Origin: Rhodobacteraceae bacterium UBA2553
GTDB taxonomy: Bacteria; Pseudomonadota; Alphaproteobacteria; Rhodobacterales; Rhodobacteraceae
Reading direction: 5' to 3'
Length of the DNA: 8,000 nt
Assembly (NCBI GenBank): GCA_002340515.1
Contig: DDMF01000140.1
Span: forward strand, 1-8,000
Below, one piece after another: positions 1 to 6,487 of this stretch; position 1 is the stretch's first letter; each line of letters opens with the position of its first letter. The notes beneath the pieces were generated by a model. That model had not been told where the DNA came from and searched no databases. It saw nothing but the letters and a program-made list of their open reading frames with translations. A program made the translations under genes and the position numbers.

Positions 1-237
1 CAAACTGGGGGCGGTTCAGCGGTTCACTGTGCCACCAAAGGGGCGCTCATCTCGGGCAATGGCCCAGAGGTAGCCTGTTTTGGTTTTGCCACGCCCAGGG
101 TCGAGTACAGGGCAACGGGTCTCATCCATAAAGAGTTTGCTGGATGACTTCAGCTCGTTGAGCAGATGATCCACGACGGGTGCGAGATGGAAGGACACCT
201 TGCCCATCCAATTGGCCAGTGTGGAACGATCAAGCAT
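1..237 (-). pseudogene. IS66-family transposase TnpC, internal fragment (broken)
   Basis: The 73 codons read from 237 down to a TGA at 16-18 match the catalytic-core entry of IS66 TnpC transposases. The stretch LDRSTLANW at residues 2-10 is followed by SSSKLFMDET and PVLDPGRGKTKTGYLWA, then ARDERPFGG. The Asp of MDET (residue 38) is the position of the first acidic residue of the DDE triad. Family members are usually around 500 residues, so the N-terminal part (zinc-finger-like and helical region) is missing and the C-terminal catalytic part is out of frame or beyond the window. After the stop, bases 17 to 1 on the minus strand read E-P-P-P-V in another frame, which is what the family has after the GG motif, so a frameshift near 11-26 is likely. 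An 8-base tandem repeat (GCGGTTCA at 11-18 and 19-26) marks the spot. The fragment is almost certainly not an active transposase. Confidence 0.85.
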
Positions 238-243
238 AACATT

Positions 244-264
244 ACCTCCAAATCAGTTGGAGGT
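244..264 (-). repeat. Perfect 8-bp inverted repeat covering a Shine-Dalgarno sequence
   Basis: ACCTCCAA at 244-251 and TTGGAGGT at 257-264 are perfect reverse complements separated by five bases (ATCAG). On the minus strand the 3' arm contains GGAGG, placed seven bases before the ATG at 235-237 that opens the tnpC fragment. In RNA this hairpin would pair the ribosome-binding site with CCTCC. An in-frame TGA lies inside the hairpin, so any translation of the fragment would have to start at this ATG. The structure is seen directly; a role in limiting translation is inference. Confidence 0.5.
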
Positions 265-406
265 CAGACTCTCATATCACGACAAGCCGCGATACCATGG
301 GGGCCTCGCATCGCTTACAGTTTATCTGAGCCGTGAACACAATAAATCTTAACTGAACCAACCGGGCATATTTTCTGTGCCAAAAGCCCCGTCACAGGTC
401 AAATGC

Positions 407-436
407 AAAAAGGGCCGCCCATTGGGACGACCCTTT
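407..436 (-). terminator. Rho-independent terminator of hu
   Basis: On the minus strand the sequence starting about 30 bases after the hu stop codon folds into a 12-pair stem. AAAGGG (436-431) pairs with CCCTTT (414-409), the stem continues through TCGTCC/GGGCGG with two G-U pairs, and it closes on a four-base CAAT loop. The stem runs into five Ts (411-407). The stem, loop and T-tract together fit a classical intrinsic terminator. Read on the plus strand it is an imperfect hairpin with A-rich left flank, so it would work best for hu. Confidence 0.8.
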
Positions 437-466
437 CGCAATCTTATCAAAGATCAGAATGAAGGC

Positions 467-754
467 TTAGCCGTTCACGCTGTCTTTCAGAGCTTTCGCA
501 ATGGTCATTTTGACCACTTTGTCTGCTTCTTTTTGGATTTGCTCACCGGTGGCAGGGTTGCGCACGGTGCGTGCGGGACGTTCGCGGCAATAAATTTTGC
601 CAACGCCCGGCAGGGTCACAGCGCCACCACCGGAAACTTCTTTGGTGATGATTTCAATAACCGCATCCAGCGCAGAGCCGGCAGTTTTCTTGTCTGCACT
701 CATTTCCTCGGCCAACGCGGCAACGAGTTGGGTCTTTGTCATTGGTTTCGACAT
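467..754 (-). CDS. hup: HU family DNA-binding protein
   Basis: This 95-residue protein is a histone-like nucleoid protein that binds DNA with little sequence preference, bends it and helps compact the chromosome. Members act as dimers. The N-terminal helices (residues about 6-40, TKTQLVAALAEEM then a second helix to KEV) are followed by the glycine turn SGGGAVTLPGVGKI. The DNA-binding beta-arm carries R-N-P-A-T-G (65-70), whose proline intercalates into the minor groove, and the C-terminal helix ends KMTIAKALKDSVNG. Length is slightly above the usual 90 residues because of a short N-terminal extension (MSKP). GAGGAG at 763-768 lies eight bases before the ATG and supports this start. The gene stands alone between its own terminator and a tentative promoter, consistent with a highly expressed single gene. 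An IHF subunit is a weaker alternative; the arm and length favour HU. Confidence 0.95.
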   Translation of the reverse strand: MSKPMTKTQLVAALAEEMSADKKTAGSALDAVIEIITKEVSGGGAVTLPGVGKIYCRERPARTVRNPATGEQIQKEADKVVKMTIAKALKDSVNG

Positions 755-800
755 GTATTACACTCCTCAAATCACCCATTCCTAGGGCTTCATTGGCGGC

Positions 801-829
801 ATTTAACTGTATGTAGCGGGACGACACAA
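801..829 (-). promoter_or_regulatory. Possible sigma-70-type promoter of hu
   Basis: On the minus strand TTGTGT (829-824) and TTAAAT (806-801) are separated by 17 bases and lie about 50 bases upstream of the hu ATG. The first three bases of the -35 element and four of six in the -10 element agree with the consensus, and this is the best-spaced pair I see between the amn terminator and hu. The match is only moderate. Confidence 0.35.
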
Positions 830-843
830 CGCTTTGTTGTAGG

Positions 844-873
844 AAAAAAAGGCGAAAACAGCGTTTTTTTGCC
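844..873 (-). terminator. Intrinsic terminator after amn
   Basis: About 19 bases past the amn stop codon, the minus strand reads GGC-A-AAAA, a loop, then TTTT-C-GCC followed by seven Ts (850-844). The stem has three G-C pairs at the base, one A/C mismatch and four A-T pairs. The long T-run directly after the G-C base of the stem makes it a plausible Rho-independent terminator for the ade-amn transcript, separating it from hu. Confidence 0.6.
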
Positions 874-891
874 AGTTTACCAAAGGTTGAT

Positions 892-2376
892 TTACAAAAA
901 GGCGGTTTCCTCGAAACTTCTGAGCTTTCGCGAGTGAATCCGTTCAAGCGGCATTTCGCGCAAAAGTTCCATCGCATGAATGCCGATCAGCAGGTGGCGA
1001 CCCACCTGATCTTTGTAAAAATCAGACGCCATTCCGGGCAATTTCAGCTCGCCATGCAGCGGTTTATCGGACACACACAGAAGCGTTCCGTAAGGCACCC
1101 GAAAGCGAAATCCGTTGGCGGCGATGGTTGCGCTTTCCATATCCAGCGCGATGGCGCGCGATTGGCTGAGGCGCTGCACCGGGCCGGATTGGTCACGCAG
1201 TTCCCAATTGCGGTTATCAAGGGACGCCACCGTGCCGGTGCGCATGATCCGTTTCAGCTCATACCCTTCCAGCTCGGTGACCGTGGCCACCGCCTGTTCC
1301 AGCGCGATCTGGATTTCGGCCAAAGGCGGGATTGGCACCCAGATCGGCAGGTCATCATCCAGCACCTTGTCTTCGCGCAGGTAAGCGTGCGCCAGCACAA
1401 AATCCCCCAAGCGTTGCGAATTGCGCAAGCCAGCGCAATGCCCGACCATCAGCCAGGCATGAGGGCGAAGAACGGCGATGTGATCCGTCGCGGTTTTGGC
1501 GTTGGACGGCCCGACCCCGATATTCACCAGCGTGATGCCCGACCCGTCCGGCCGCGTCAGGTGATAGCTGGGCATCTGCGGCAGTTTCGCCGGCACCGGA
1601 AGCTCATCCTCTGGCCCGGTGATCTTGTGATAGCCCGGCCCCACAAACCCGTTATAGCCACTGTCAGGATCGGCAAGCATTTTGCGGGCGTAAGCCTCAA
1701 ACTCTTCCACATAGAACTGATAGTTGGTGAACAGAACATGGTTCTGGAAATCCTCGGGCGCGGTGGCGGTGTAATGCGAAAGCCTTGCGAGCGAGTAATC
1801 AATGCGTTGCGCGGTGAAGGGCGCCAAAGGGGCGGGTTGGGTGTGGTCGCGTTCGGCCACACCGTTCACAATGTGATCATTGGTGGTCGCCAGATCCGGC
1901 ACATCAAACACATCGCGCAGCGGAAAGGTCATCGCGCCTTCTTGTGGCACGGTGATGTCCGGGTTGCGGGCGACAGCAAAATGCACCGGGATGGGCGTAT
2001 CAGAGACACCGATTTCCACCGGCACACCGTGATTGGCCCGCAAAAGTCCGATCTGTTGTTTCAGATAATTGGCAAACAGGTCCGGGCGGGTGATGGTGGT
2101 GGCATAGGTGCCGGGCGCTGACACATGGCCAAAGGACAGGCGCGTGTCGCGTTGTGCATGGCTGGTCGTGGTCACGCGGATTTCGGGGTAAAACGCACGG
2201 AACCGCGAGGCGGGTTTGGCGCCATTGGCGTTTTCCTCAAACCGATCACAAAGGAACGCACAGGCCGCGTCATAAAGTTCGGCCAGGCGGGCGACGGCAA
2301 GGGCCGCATCGGTGAACACCTCATGGGTCACAGCTTCGGGGGTGATCACGGGGATCGACATATCACTGGCGGGCAT
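892..2376 (-). CDS. amn: AMP nucleosidase
   Basis: This 494-residue cytoplasmic enzyme is predicted to hydrolyse AMP to adenine and ribose 5-phosphate (EC 3.2.2.4). Its length is close to that of E. coli Amn (about 484). The N-terminal half (about 20-190) matches the AMP-nucleosidase-specific domain, with the run from SRFRAFYPEIRVTT (57-70) to VPVEIGVSDTPIPVHFA (118-134). The C-terminal half is a nucleoside-phosphorylase-like fold with VNIGVGPSNA (284-293), GHCAGLR (312-318), the substrate-binding segment ALDMESATIAANG (410-422) and VSDKPL (435-440). GAGG, contained in the last codons of ade, sits eight bases before the chosen ATG; a second Met at residue 6 lacks such a site. Only three bases separate it from the ade stop, so the two are co-transcribed and probably translationally coupled. 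Amn makes adenine, the substrate of the adjacent Ade. Confidence 0.95.
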   Translation of the reverse strand: MPASDMSIPVITPEAVTHEVFTDAALAVARLAELYDAACAFLCDRFEENANGAKPASRFRAFYPEIRVTTTSHAQRDTRLSFGHVSAPGTYATTITRPDLFANYLKQQIGLLRANHGVPVEIGVSDTPIPVHFAVARNPDITVPQEGAMTFPLRDVFDVPDLATTNDHIVNGVAERDHTQPAPLAPFTAQRIDYSLARLSHYTATAPEDFQNHVLFTNYQFYVEEFEAYARKMLADPDSGYNGFVGPGYHKITGPEDELPVPAKLPQMPSYHLTRPDGSGITLVNIGVGPSNAKTATDHIAVLRPHAWLMVGHCAGLRNSQRLGDFVLAHAYLREDKVLDDDLPIWVPIPPLAEIQIALEQAVATVTELEGYELKRIMRTGTVASLDNRNWELRDQSGPVQRLSQSRAIALDMESATIAANGFRFRVPYGTLLCVSDKPLHGELKLPGMASDFYKDQVGRHLLIGIHAMELLREMPLERIHSRKLRSFEETAFL

Positions 2377-2379
2377 TGA

Positions 2380-4206
2380 TTAATCCTCAAACAAATCGGT
2401 CAGCTCGAACTTGGTCACATCAACGAGACCCAGATCGGAAATTCGTAACGCGGGGATGACAACAAGCGCGAGGAAGCTGTGCTGGATCGACGCGTTATTG
2501 AGCGTACAGCCGCAGGCCTCCATCGCCTTGATAATGCCATGGGCCTTTGCGGCAACTTCGGTGGCGGGGGCATCAGACATAAGCCCGGCCACCGGCAATT
2601 CAACCAGCGCCAGTTCAACGCCGTCTTGGTAAACGCACATGCCGCCGCCCACCTCGCCCAGCCGGTTGGCAGCCAGTGCCATGTCGTCGCGCGAGGTGCC
2701 GACCACAATCATGTGGTGGCTGTCATGCGCCACGGTTGAGGCCATCGCCATGCGGCCCTGATAGCCAAACCCGTTCACAAACCCGTTCTGCACGGTGCCG
2801 GTGCCTTTGTGGCGTTCAACCAGCGCGACCTGCGCCACGTCTTGTGCTTCATCCGGTTCTGCAATGCCATTAATCACGCCTAAGTCGCGGGTTAGAGCCT
2901 TTGTTGGCGCTTGGTTTTCGACAATGCCAATGACCTTGGCGGTGACGGAGTTTTTGCCGTCAGGAGCATGTACTTCAAAATCCTTGGCCGAAAGCACGCG
3001 CCCCATATGCATGGTGGCTTTTGCATGATCGGGCCACGCGAGATGTGGGCAATCGACGGTGATTTTGCCCCCCTCTGCCACGCTGATCCCGCGGGCAAAC
3101 ACGCGGTTGATCGGCAGGGTGCTCAGATCGTCGGTCAAGATCATATCCGCGCGCCGTCCGGGTGTAATAGAGCCTATTTCACGCTCCAACCCAAAATGGG
3201 TCGCGGTGTTGATCGTCGCCATTTGCAAAGCCACCAGAGGATCACATCCATAGCTGATCGCGTATTTCAGCGCGCGGTTCACATGCCCCTCTTCGACCAA
3301 GGTGCCGGAATGACAATCATCGGTGCAGATGATGAAATTGCGCGGATCGAGCCCGCGTTCTGTCACGGCGGTGATCTGCTTTTCAACATCAAACCACGCG
3401 GACCCCAAACGCATCATCGAGCGCATCCCCTGACGCACCCGCGCCACGGCGTCGTCCTCGCAGGTGCCCTCGTGGTCATCCGCTGGGCCACCCGCCACAT
3501 AAGCGTGAAAACTCGGGCCTAGGTCTGGGCTGGCATAATGCCCGCCGATGGTTTTGCCGGCGTTCTGCGTGGCCGCCATTTCCGCCAGCATCTTGGGATC
3601 ACCGTGGATCACACCGGGGAAATTCATCATCTCGCCCAGCCCAATGATGCCCGGCCACGTCATTGCCTCGGCAACATCTTCGGGGGTGATTTCATAACCA
3701 GTGGTCTCTAACCCGGGGGCAGAAGGCGCACAGCTGGGCATTTGGGTATAGATATTGACGGGCTGCAACATCGCCTCGTCATGCATCAAACGCACGCCTT
3801 CAAGCCCTAAGACATTGGCAATCTCATGCGGGTCGGTGAACATGGTGGTGGTGCCATGAGGAATGACCGCGCGGGCAAATTCTGCTGGGGTCAACATGCC
3901 GCTTTCGATATGCATATGGCCGTCGCACAGACCGGGGATCAGGTATTGCCCGCCCCCGTCAATCACCTGCGTTGTTTCGCCAATACAATGGCTGGCATCT
4001 GGCCCAACATAAGCGAAACGCCCCTCAGCCACAGCGACCTGCCAATCCAGCACCTCGCGCGTGTGTACATTCACGACGCGTGCGTTTTGGATCACCAGAT
4101 CAGCGGCCTCGCGCCCTGCGGCAACGGCAATCAGGCGCGGGGCGGCTTCGGACCATGTTGTTACGGGCCATGTGTTTACGGGAGTGTTCTTCGTCGTGTT
4201 ATCCAT
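2380..4206 (-). CDS. ade: Adenine deaminase
   Basis: This 608-residue amidohydrolase is predicted to convert adenine to hypoxanthine and ammonia (EC 3.5.4.2). Visible landmarks are the metal-binding HMH at 97-99 within PGLCDGHMHIESG, FTDPHEIANVLG (123-134), GEMMNFPGV (191-199), His223 in GGHYASP, DDHEGT (243-248), and TDDCHSG (295-301) with the barrel-closing Asp. The sequence after about residue 400 matches the family-specific C-terminal domain, including AHDSHHMIVVGTSRDDMALAANRLGE (from 493). Length agrees with bacterial adenine deaminases of the Ade/YicP type (about 570-600). The ATG at 4206 is the only usable start I find in this frame before the TAA near 4271, yet it has no clear Shine-Dalgarno sequence, and a 10-base palindrome lies just upstream. 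The gene follows the regulator gene by 63 bases and precedes amn by three. Confidence 0.95.
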   Translation of the reverse strand: MDNTTKNTPVNTWPVTTWSEAAPRLIAVAAGREAADLVIQNARVVNVHTREVLDWQVAVAEGRFAYVGPDASHCIGETTQVIDGGGQYLIPGLCDGHMHIESGMLTPAEFARAVIPHGTTTMFTDPHEIANVLGLEGVRLMHDEAMLQPVNIYTQMPSCAPSAPGLETTGYEITPEDVAEAMTWPGIIGLGEMMNFPGVIHGDPKMLAEMAATQNAGKTIGGHYASPDLGPSFHAYVAGGPADDHEGTCEDDAVARVRQGMRSMMRLGSAWFDVEKQITAVTERGLDPRNFIICTDDCHSGTLVEEGHVNRALKYAISYGCDPLVALQMATINTATHFGLEREIGSITPGRRADMILTDDLSTLPINRVFARGISVAEGGKITVDCPHLAWPDHAKATMHMGRVLSAKDFEVHAPDGKNSVTAKVIGIVENQAPTKALTRDLGVINGIAEPDEAQDVAQVALVERHKGTGTVQNGFVNGFGYQGRMAMASTVAHDSHHMIVVGTSRDDMALAANRLGEVGGGMCVYQDGVELALVELPVAGLMSDAPATEVAAKAHGIIKAMEACGCTLNNASIQHSFLALVVIPALRISDLGLVDVTKFELTDLFED

Positions 4207-4213
4207 GGACCAA

Positions 4214-4223
4214 TTGTCGACAA
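4214..4223. promoter_or_regulatory. 10-bp palindrome just upstream of ade
   Basis: TTGTCGACAA is a perfect palindrome seven bases before the ade ATG. The flanks extend the dyad to 14 bases with one mismatched pair (4212-4225). It occupies the place where a Shine-Dalgarno sequence would be expected. It could be a regulator-binding site or chance; nothing else in the window carries an obvious second copy. Confidence 0.25.
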
Positions 4224-4269
4224 ATCCGATGTTAGCGCAACCCCTATTCCACCCCGCCTCCGCACCGCT

Positions 4270-5193
4270 TTAACGACCCTGCCGCATCGCGCGGGGCGTG
4301 GTCGAAAACTCGGCCTTAAACGCTCGCGTCATGGCCGAGGCATTCTCATACCCCGCCCGAAGCGCCACCTCGGCAATGGGCAGATCAGTCTCTAACACGC
4401 ATTTTCGAGCCAAAATCAGCCGCATTCTTCGATAGATGGCAGCGGGGGTTTCAGAGAACTCCGCATGCATGCGACGTTCTAGATCTTTCACCGTACAGCC
4501 CGCAAGTTTGGCGATTTCCGGGATCGGGCGCGGCTCTTCGATCGCGGCGCGCATCGCAGATAAGGCGCGCGCCACCATCCGCGAGCTGGCCATGGGCGGC
4601 AAAACCGACGGCGCCGCCCCCGGCGCCATGAACAGCATCGCGACCTCAAGCCTGAGCGCAGCCCCATGGCTGGCCCCGATCCGGTCAAGCGTCAAGTCGA
4701 ATGCCGCAAGCGCCCCGGTGCATGTTATGCGATTTCGGTCGCTTACATGGCGCAGGCGCATGACATCCACCTCGGGGAATGTCTCTTCGAAGTGGGGCAA
4801 CTCCTCCCAATGAATGGTGGCTTGGTGCCCGTCCAACAGGCCGGCCTGTGCCAACAGCCACGCGCCGGTGTCAAATCCGGCCATCACCCCGTATCGCATG
4901 GCGGCCGCACGCAGGGCGCGACGGGTCGCGGGGGTTGCATGGGCCAAAAACCCATAAGACGGCAGCACAATCAACATGTCACCGCGATGATCCGCCAGTC
5001 GGCCCTCTGCACTGACATGCATCCCCGACGACGAACGCACCGGCCCGCCATCAACAGTTAGAAATCGCCAGGAATAGAGCCTTTTTCCGGTTAGATCATT
5101 GGCTGCACGAAGCGGTTCAACCGCATTGGCCAGGCACATGCCAGAGAAGCGATCAAACAAAAGCAGGTCGATATGTTCTGTCGATTTTGGCAT
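4270..5193 (-). CDS. GlxA/AraC-family transcriptional regulator with DJ-1/PfpI-like domain
   Basis: This 307-residue regulator has an N-terminal class-I glutamine-amidotransferase-like domain (about 8-175) and a C-terminal AraC-type DNA-binding domain (about 205-305). The two helix-turn-helix units fall at IPEIAKLAGCTVKDLERRM (224-242) and IAEVALRAGYENASAMTRAF (273-292). The latter is the signature end of AraC proteins, followed by FSTTPRAMR. In the amidotransferase-like domain the nucleophile elbow reads GFDTGAWLLAQAGLLDG, so Asp108 stands where a catalytic Cys would be and the domain is probably a ligand sensor. The frame is open to 5328, but AGGAAG (5199-5204) sits five bases before the ATG at 5193 and the upstream extension looks non-coding and overlaps the divergent gene, so 5193 is chosen. 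Characterised relatives (GbdR, CdhR) activate quaternary-amine catabolism. The target here may be ade-amn, the divergent acyl-CoA genes, or both. Confidence 0.88.
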   Translation of the reverse strand: MPKSTEHIDLLLFDRFSGMCLANAVEPLRAANDLTGKRLYSWRFLTVDGGPVRSSSGMHVSAEGRLADHRGDMLIVLPSYGFLAHATPATRRALRAAAMRYGVMAGFDTGAWLLAQAGLLDGHQATIHWEELPHFEETFPEVDVMRLRHVSDRNRITCTGALAAFDLTLDRIGASHGAALRLEVAMLFMAPGAAPSVLPPMASSRMVARALSAMRAAIEEPRPIPEIAKLAGCTVKDLERRMHAEFSETPAAIYRRMRLILARKCVLETDLPIAEVALRAGYENASAMTRAFKAEFSTTPRAMRQGR

Positions 5194-5213
5194 GATTACT
5201 TCCTTTTTGGCAC

Positions 5214-5243
5214 ATTGCTGCGCAGAAATGGCCCTAGCGTCAA
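5214..5243 (-). promoter_or_regulatory. Possible promoter of the regulator gene, overlapping a dyad
   Basis: On the minus strand TTGACG (5243-5238) matches five of six bases of a -35 element. A weak -10 candidate AGCAAT (5219-5214) follows after 18 bases. It overlaps the 8-bp palindrome CTGCGCAG (5218-5225), which extends to TTnCTGCGCAGnAA. A dyad over a promoter between divergent genes is a common place for an autoregulatory operator. The -10 match is poor, so this is tentative. Confidence 0.25.
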
Positions 5244-5301
5244 GTCTCAGAACCGGCCAATCGCCCATTGACCACCCACCAAAGTCACCGATGAGGATGC
5301 C

Positions 5302-6462
5302 ATGCAATACGGCCTGAATGAAGAACAAGAGATGATCGTCTCAACCGTCCGCAGCTTTGTGGAGAACGAGATTTATCCGCATGAGGCGCTGGTGGAACGC
5401 GAGGGGCATGTGCCTTCTGAAATCGCCCAAGACATCAAGAAAAAGACCCTAGACTTGGGATTTTACGCCTGCAACTTCCCCGAAGAGGTTGGCGGGGCGG
5501 GCTTGAACCACATGGATTTTGCGCTGGTGGAACGTGAGCTTGGACGTGGATCCATGGCCCTGAACCACTTCTTTGGTCGCCCGCAAAACATCCTGATGGC
5601 CTGTGAAGGGGAACAGCGCGAAAAGTATCTGTTGCCTGCTGTGCGCGGCGAACGCATGGACGCGCTGGCGATGACTGAACCGGGCGCGGGGTCGGACGTG
5701 CGCGGCATGAAATGTTCGGCGGTGCGCGACGGTGGGGATTGGGTTTTGAACGGTACCAAACATTTCATCTCCGGCGCGGAGCACGCCGATTTCTTCATCG
5801 TGTTTGTGGCAACGGGCGAGGATCAAACCCCGCGCGGTCCGAAAAAACGCATCACCACGTTTCTGGTTGATCGCGGCCATCCGGGGTTTACCGTGCGCGA
5901 CGGATACAAATCGGTCAGCCACCGCGGCTATCTGAATATGGTACTGGAATTCGACGATTGCCGCCTGCCTGATGCGCAGGTTTTGGGCGAGGTTGATGGC
6001 GGGTTTGAGGTGATGAACACCTGGCTTTATGCCACCCGGATCACCGTCGCCACCATGTGCGTGGGCCGCGCGCGCCGGGCGTTTGACTATGCGCTTGATT
6101 ACGCCGCACAGCGCGAGCAATTTGGCCAACCGATTGGTAAATTTCAGGGGGTCAGTTTTCAGATCGCTGACATGATCACCGAGATCGACGCCGCTGACTT
6201 CTTGACACTCGCCGCCGCCAACCGGCTGGACAAAGGCCTGCCTGCCAACCGAGAGATTGCATCGGCGAAACTGTACGCCTCCGAAATGCTGGCCCGTGTG
6301 ACCGATAAGGCGATCCAGATCCATGGCGGCATGGGGTTGATGGATGATTACCCGCTGGAACGGTTCTGGCGCGATGCGCGTGTGGAACGAATCTGGGACG
6401 GGACAAGCGAGATCCAACGCCATATTATTTCCCGAGATCTACTGCGCCCGCTCGGAGCATGA
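5302..6462 (+). CDS. Acyl-CoA dehydrogenase, Asp in place of the usual catalytic Glu
   Basis: This 386-residue flavoprotein belongs to the acyl-CoA dehydrogenase family, which oxidises acyl-CoA to 2-enoyl-CoA and passes electrons to electron-transfer flavoprotein. The N-terminal helical domain (about 1-115) leads into the FAD/substrate loop ALAMTEPGAGSDVRG (121-135) and the beta-domain with WVLNGTKHFISGA (147-159). The C-terminal helical domain carries REQFGQPIGKFQ (271-282), IQIHGGMGLMDDYPLERFWRDAR (from 338) and IWDGTSEIQRHIISRDLL (364-381). In medium- and short-chain enzymes the base is the Glu of YEGT; here it is Asp366. The alternative Glu of isovaleryl-CoA dehydrogenases, just before the Arg of helix G, also appears absent (Thr245-Arg246). 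Length is normal. GAGG (5293-5296) lies five bases before the ATG. The substrate is unknown; the ligase downstream suggests a carboxylic acid activated to a CoA ester. Confidence 0.93.
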   Translation: MQYGLNEEQEMIVSTVRSFVENEIYPHEALVEREGHVPSEIAQDIKKKTLDLGFYACNFPEEVGGAGLNHMDFALVERELGRGSMALNHFFGRPQNILMACEGEQREKYLLPAVRGERMDALAMTEPGAGSDVRGMKCSAVRDGGDWVLNGTKHFISGAEHADFFIVFVATGEDQTPRGPKKRITTFLVDRGHPGFTVRDGYKSVSHRGYLNMVLEFDDCRLPDAQVLGEVDGGFEVMNTWLYATRITVATMCVGRARRAFDYALDYAAQREQFGQPIGKFQGVSFQIADMITEIDAADFLTLAAANRLDKGLPANREIASAKLYASEMLARVTDKAIQIHGGMGLMDDYPLERFWRDARVERIWDGTSEIQRHIISRDLLRPLGA

Positions 6463-6487
6463 GGGGCGCTTAACCTCGGAGAATCAC

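Larger units (their letters stand above)
1..318 (-). mobile_element. IS66-like insertion sequence remnant with possible terminal end at 312-318
   Basis: The tnpC fragment is followed, on its upstream side, by about 80 bases with no tnpA, tnpB or tnpC N-terminus. Then CGCTTAC occurs at 312-318, which read inward on the minus strand is GTAAGCG. IS66-family ends characteristically begin with GTAA, often GTAAGC. If this is the element's left end, the copy has lost tnpA, tnpB and the start of tnpC by internal deletion and its other end lies left of the window. The boundary rests on a seven-base match only. The transposase homology itself is secure, and the extent of the element is inference. Confidence 0.4.

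Noticed and set aside
265..406. Search for a gene or RNA between the IS66 remnant and the hu terminator
   Set aside because: Beyond the possible IS end at 312-318, no open frame with a ribosome-binding site, no tRNA-like fold and no convincing promoter is seen.
377..937. Open frame of 186 codons on the plus strand
   Set aside because: It runs antisense through hu, its terminator and its promoter region, with no ribosome-binding site or recognisable domain. It is a shadow of a clear gene.
934..2121. Long plus-strand open frame of 395 codons
   Set aside because: It is antisense to amn, rich in Arg, His and Gly as expected from a high-GC reverse frame, and has no family features.
5207..5224. 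Sigma-54-like promoter (TGGCAC followed by TTGC)
   Set aside because: The GG and GC doublets do not have the required ten-base spacing: TTGC comes too early, and no GC occurs at the right distance.
5194..5328. 45-residue N-terminal extension of the regulator from an ATG at 5328
   Set aside because: It overlaps the start of the divergent dehydrogenase, fills the only control region, and has no ribosome-binding site, whereas the ATG at 5193 has a well-placed AGGAAG.
5449..6423. Minus-strand open frame of 324 codons
   Set aside because: It lies fully antisense to the acyl-CoA dehydrogenase, whose motifs are intact along its whole length.
6344..6487. Extended start for the Rdx protein inside the dehydrogenase gene
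   Set aside because: Family similarity begins after the ATG at 6488, which has a GGAG six bases upstream; the earlier part is another frame of the dehydrogenase.
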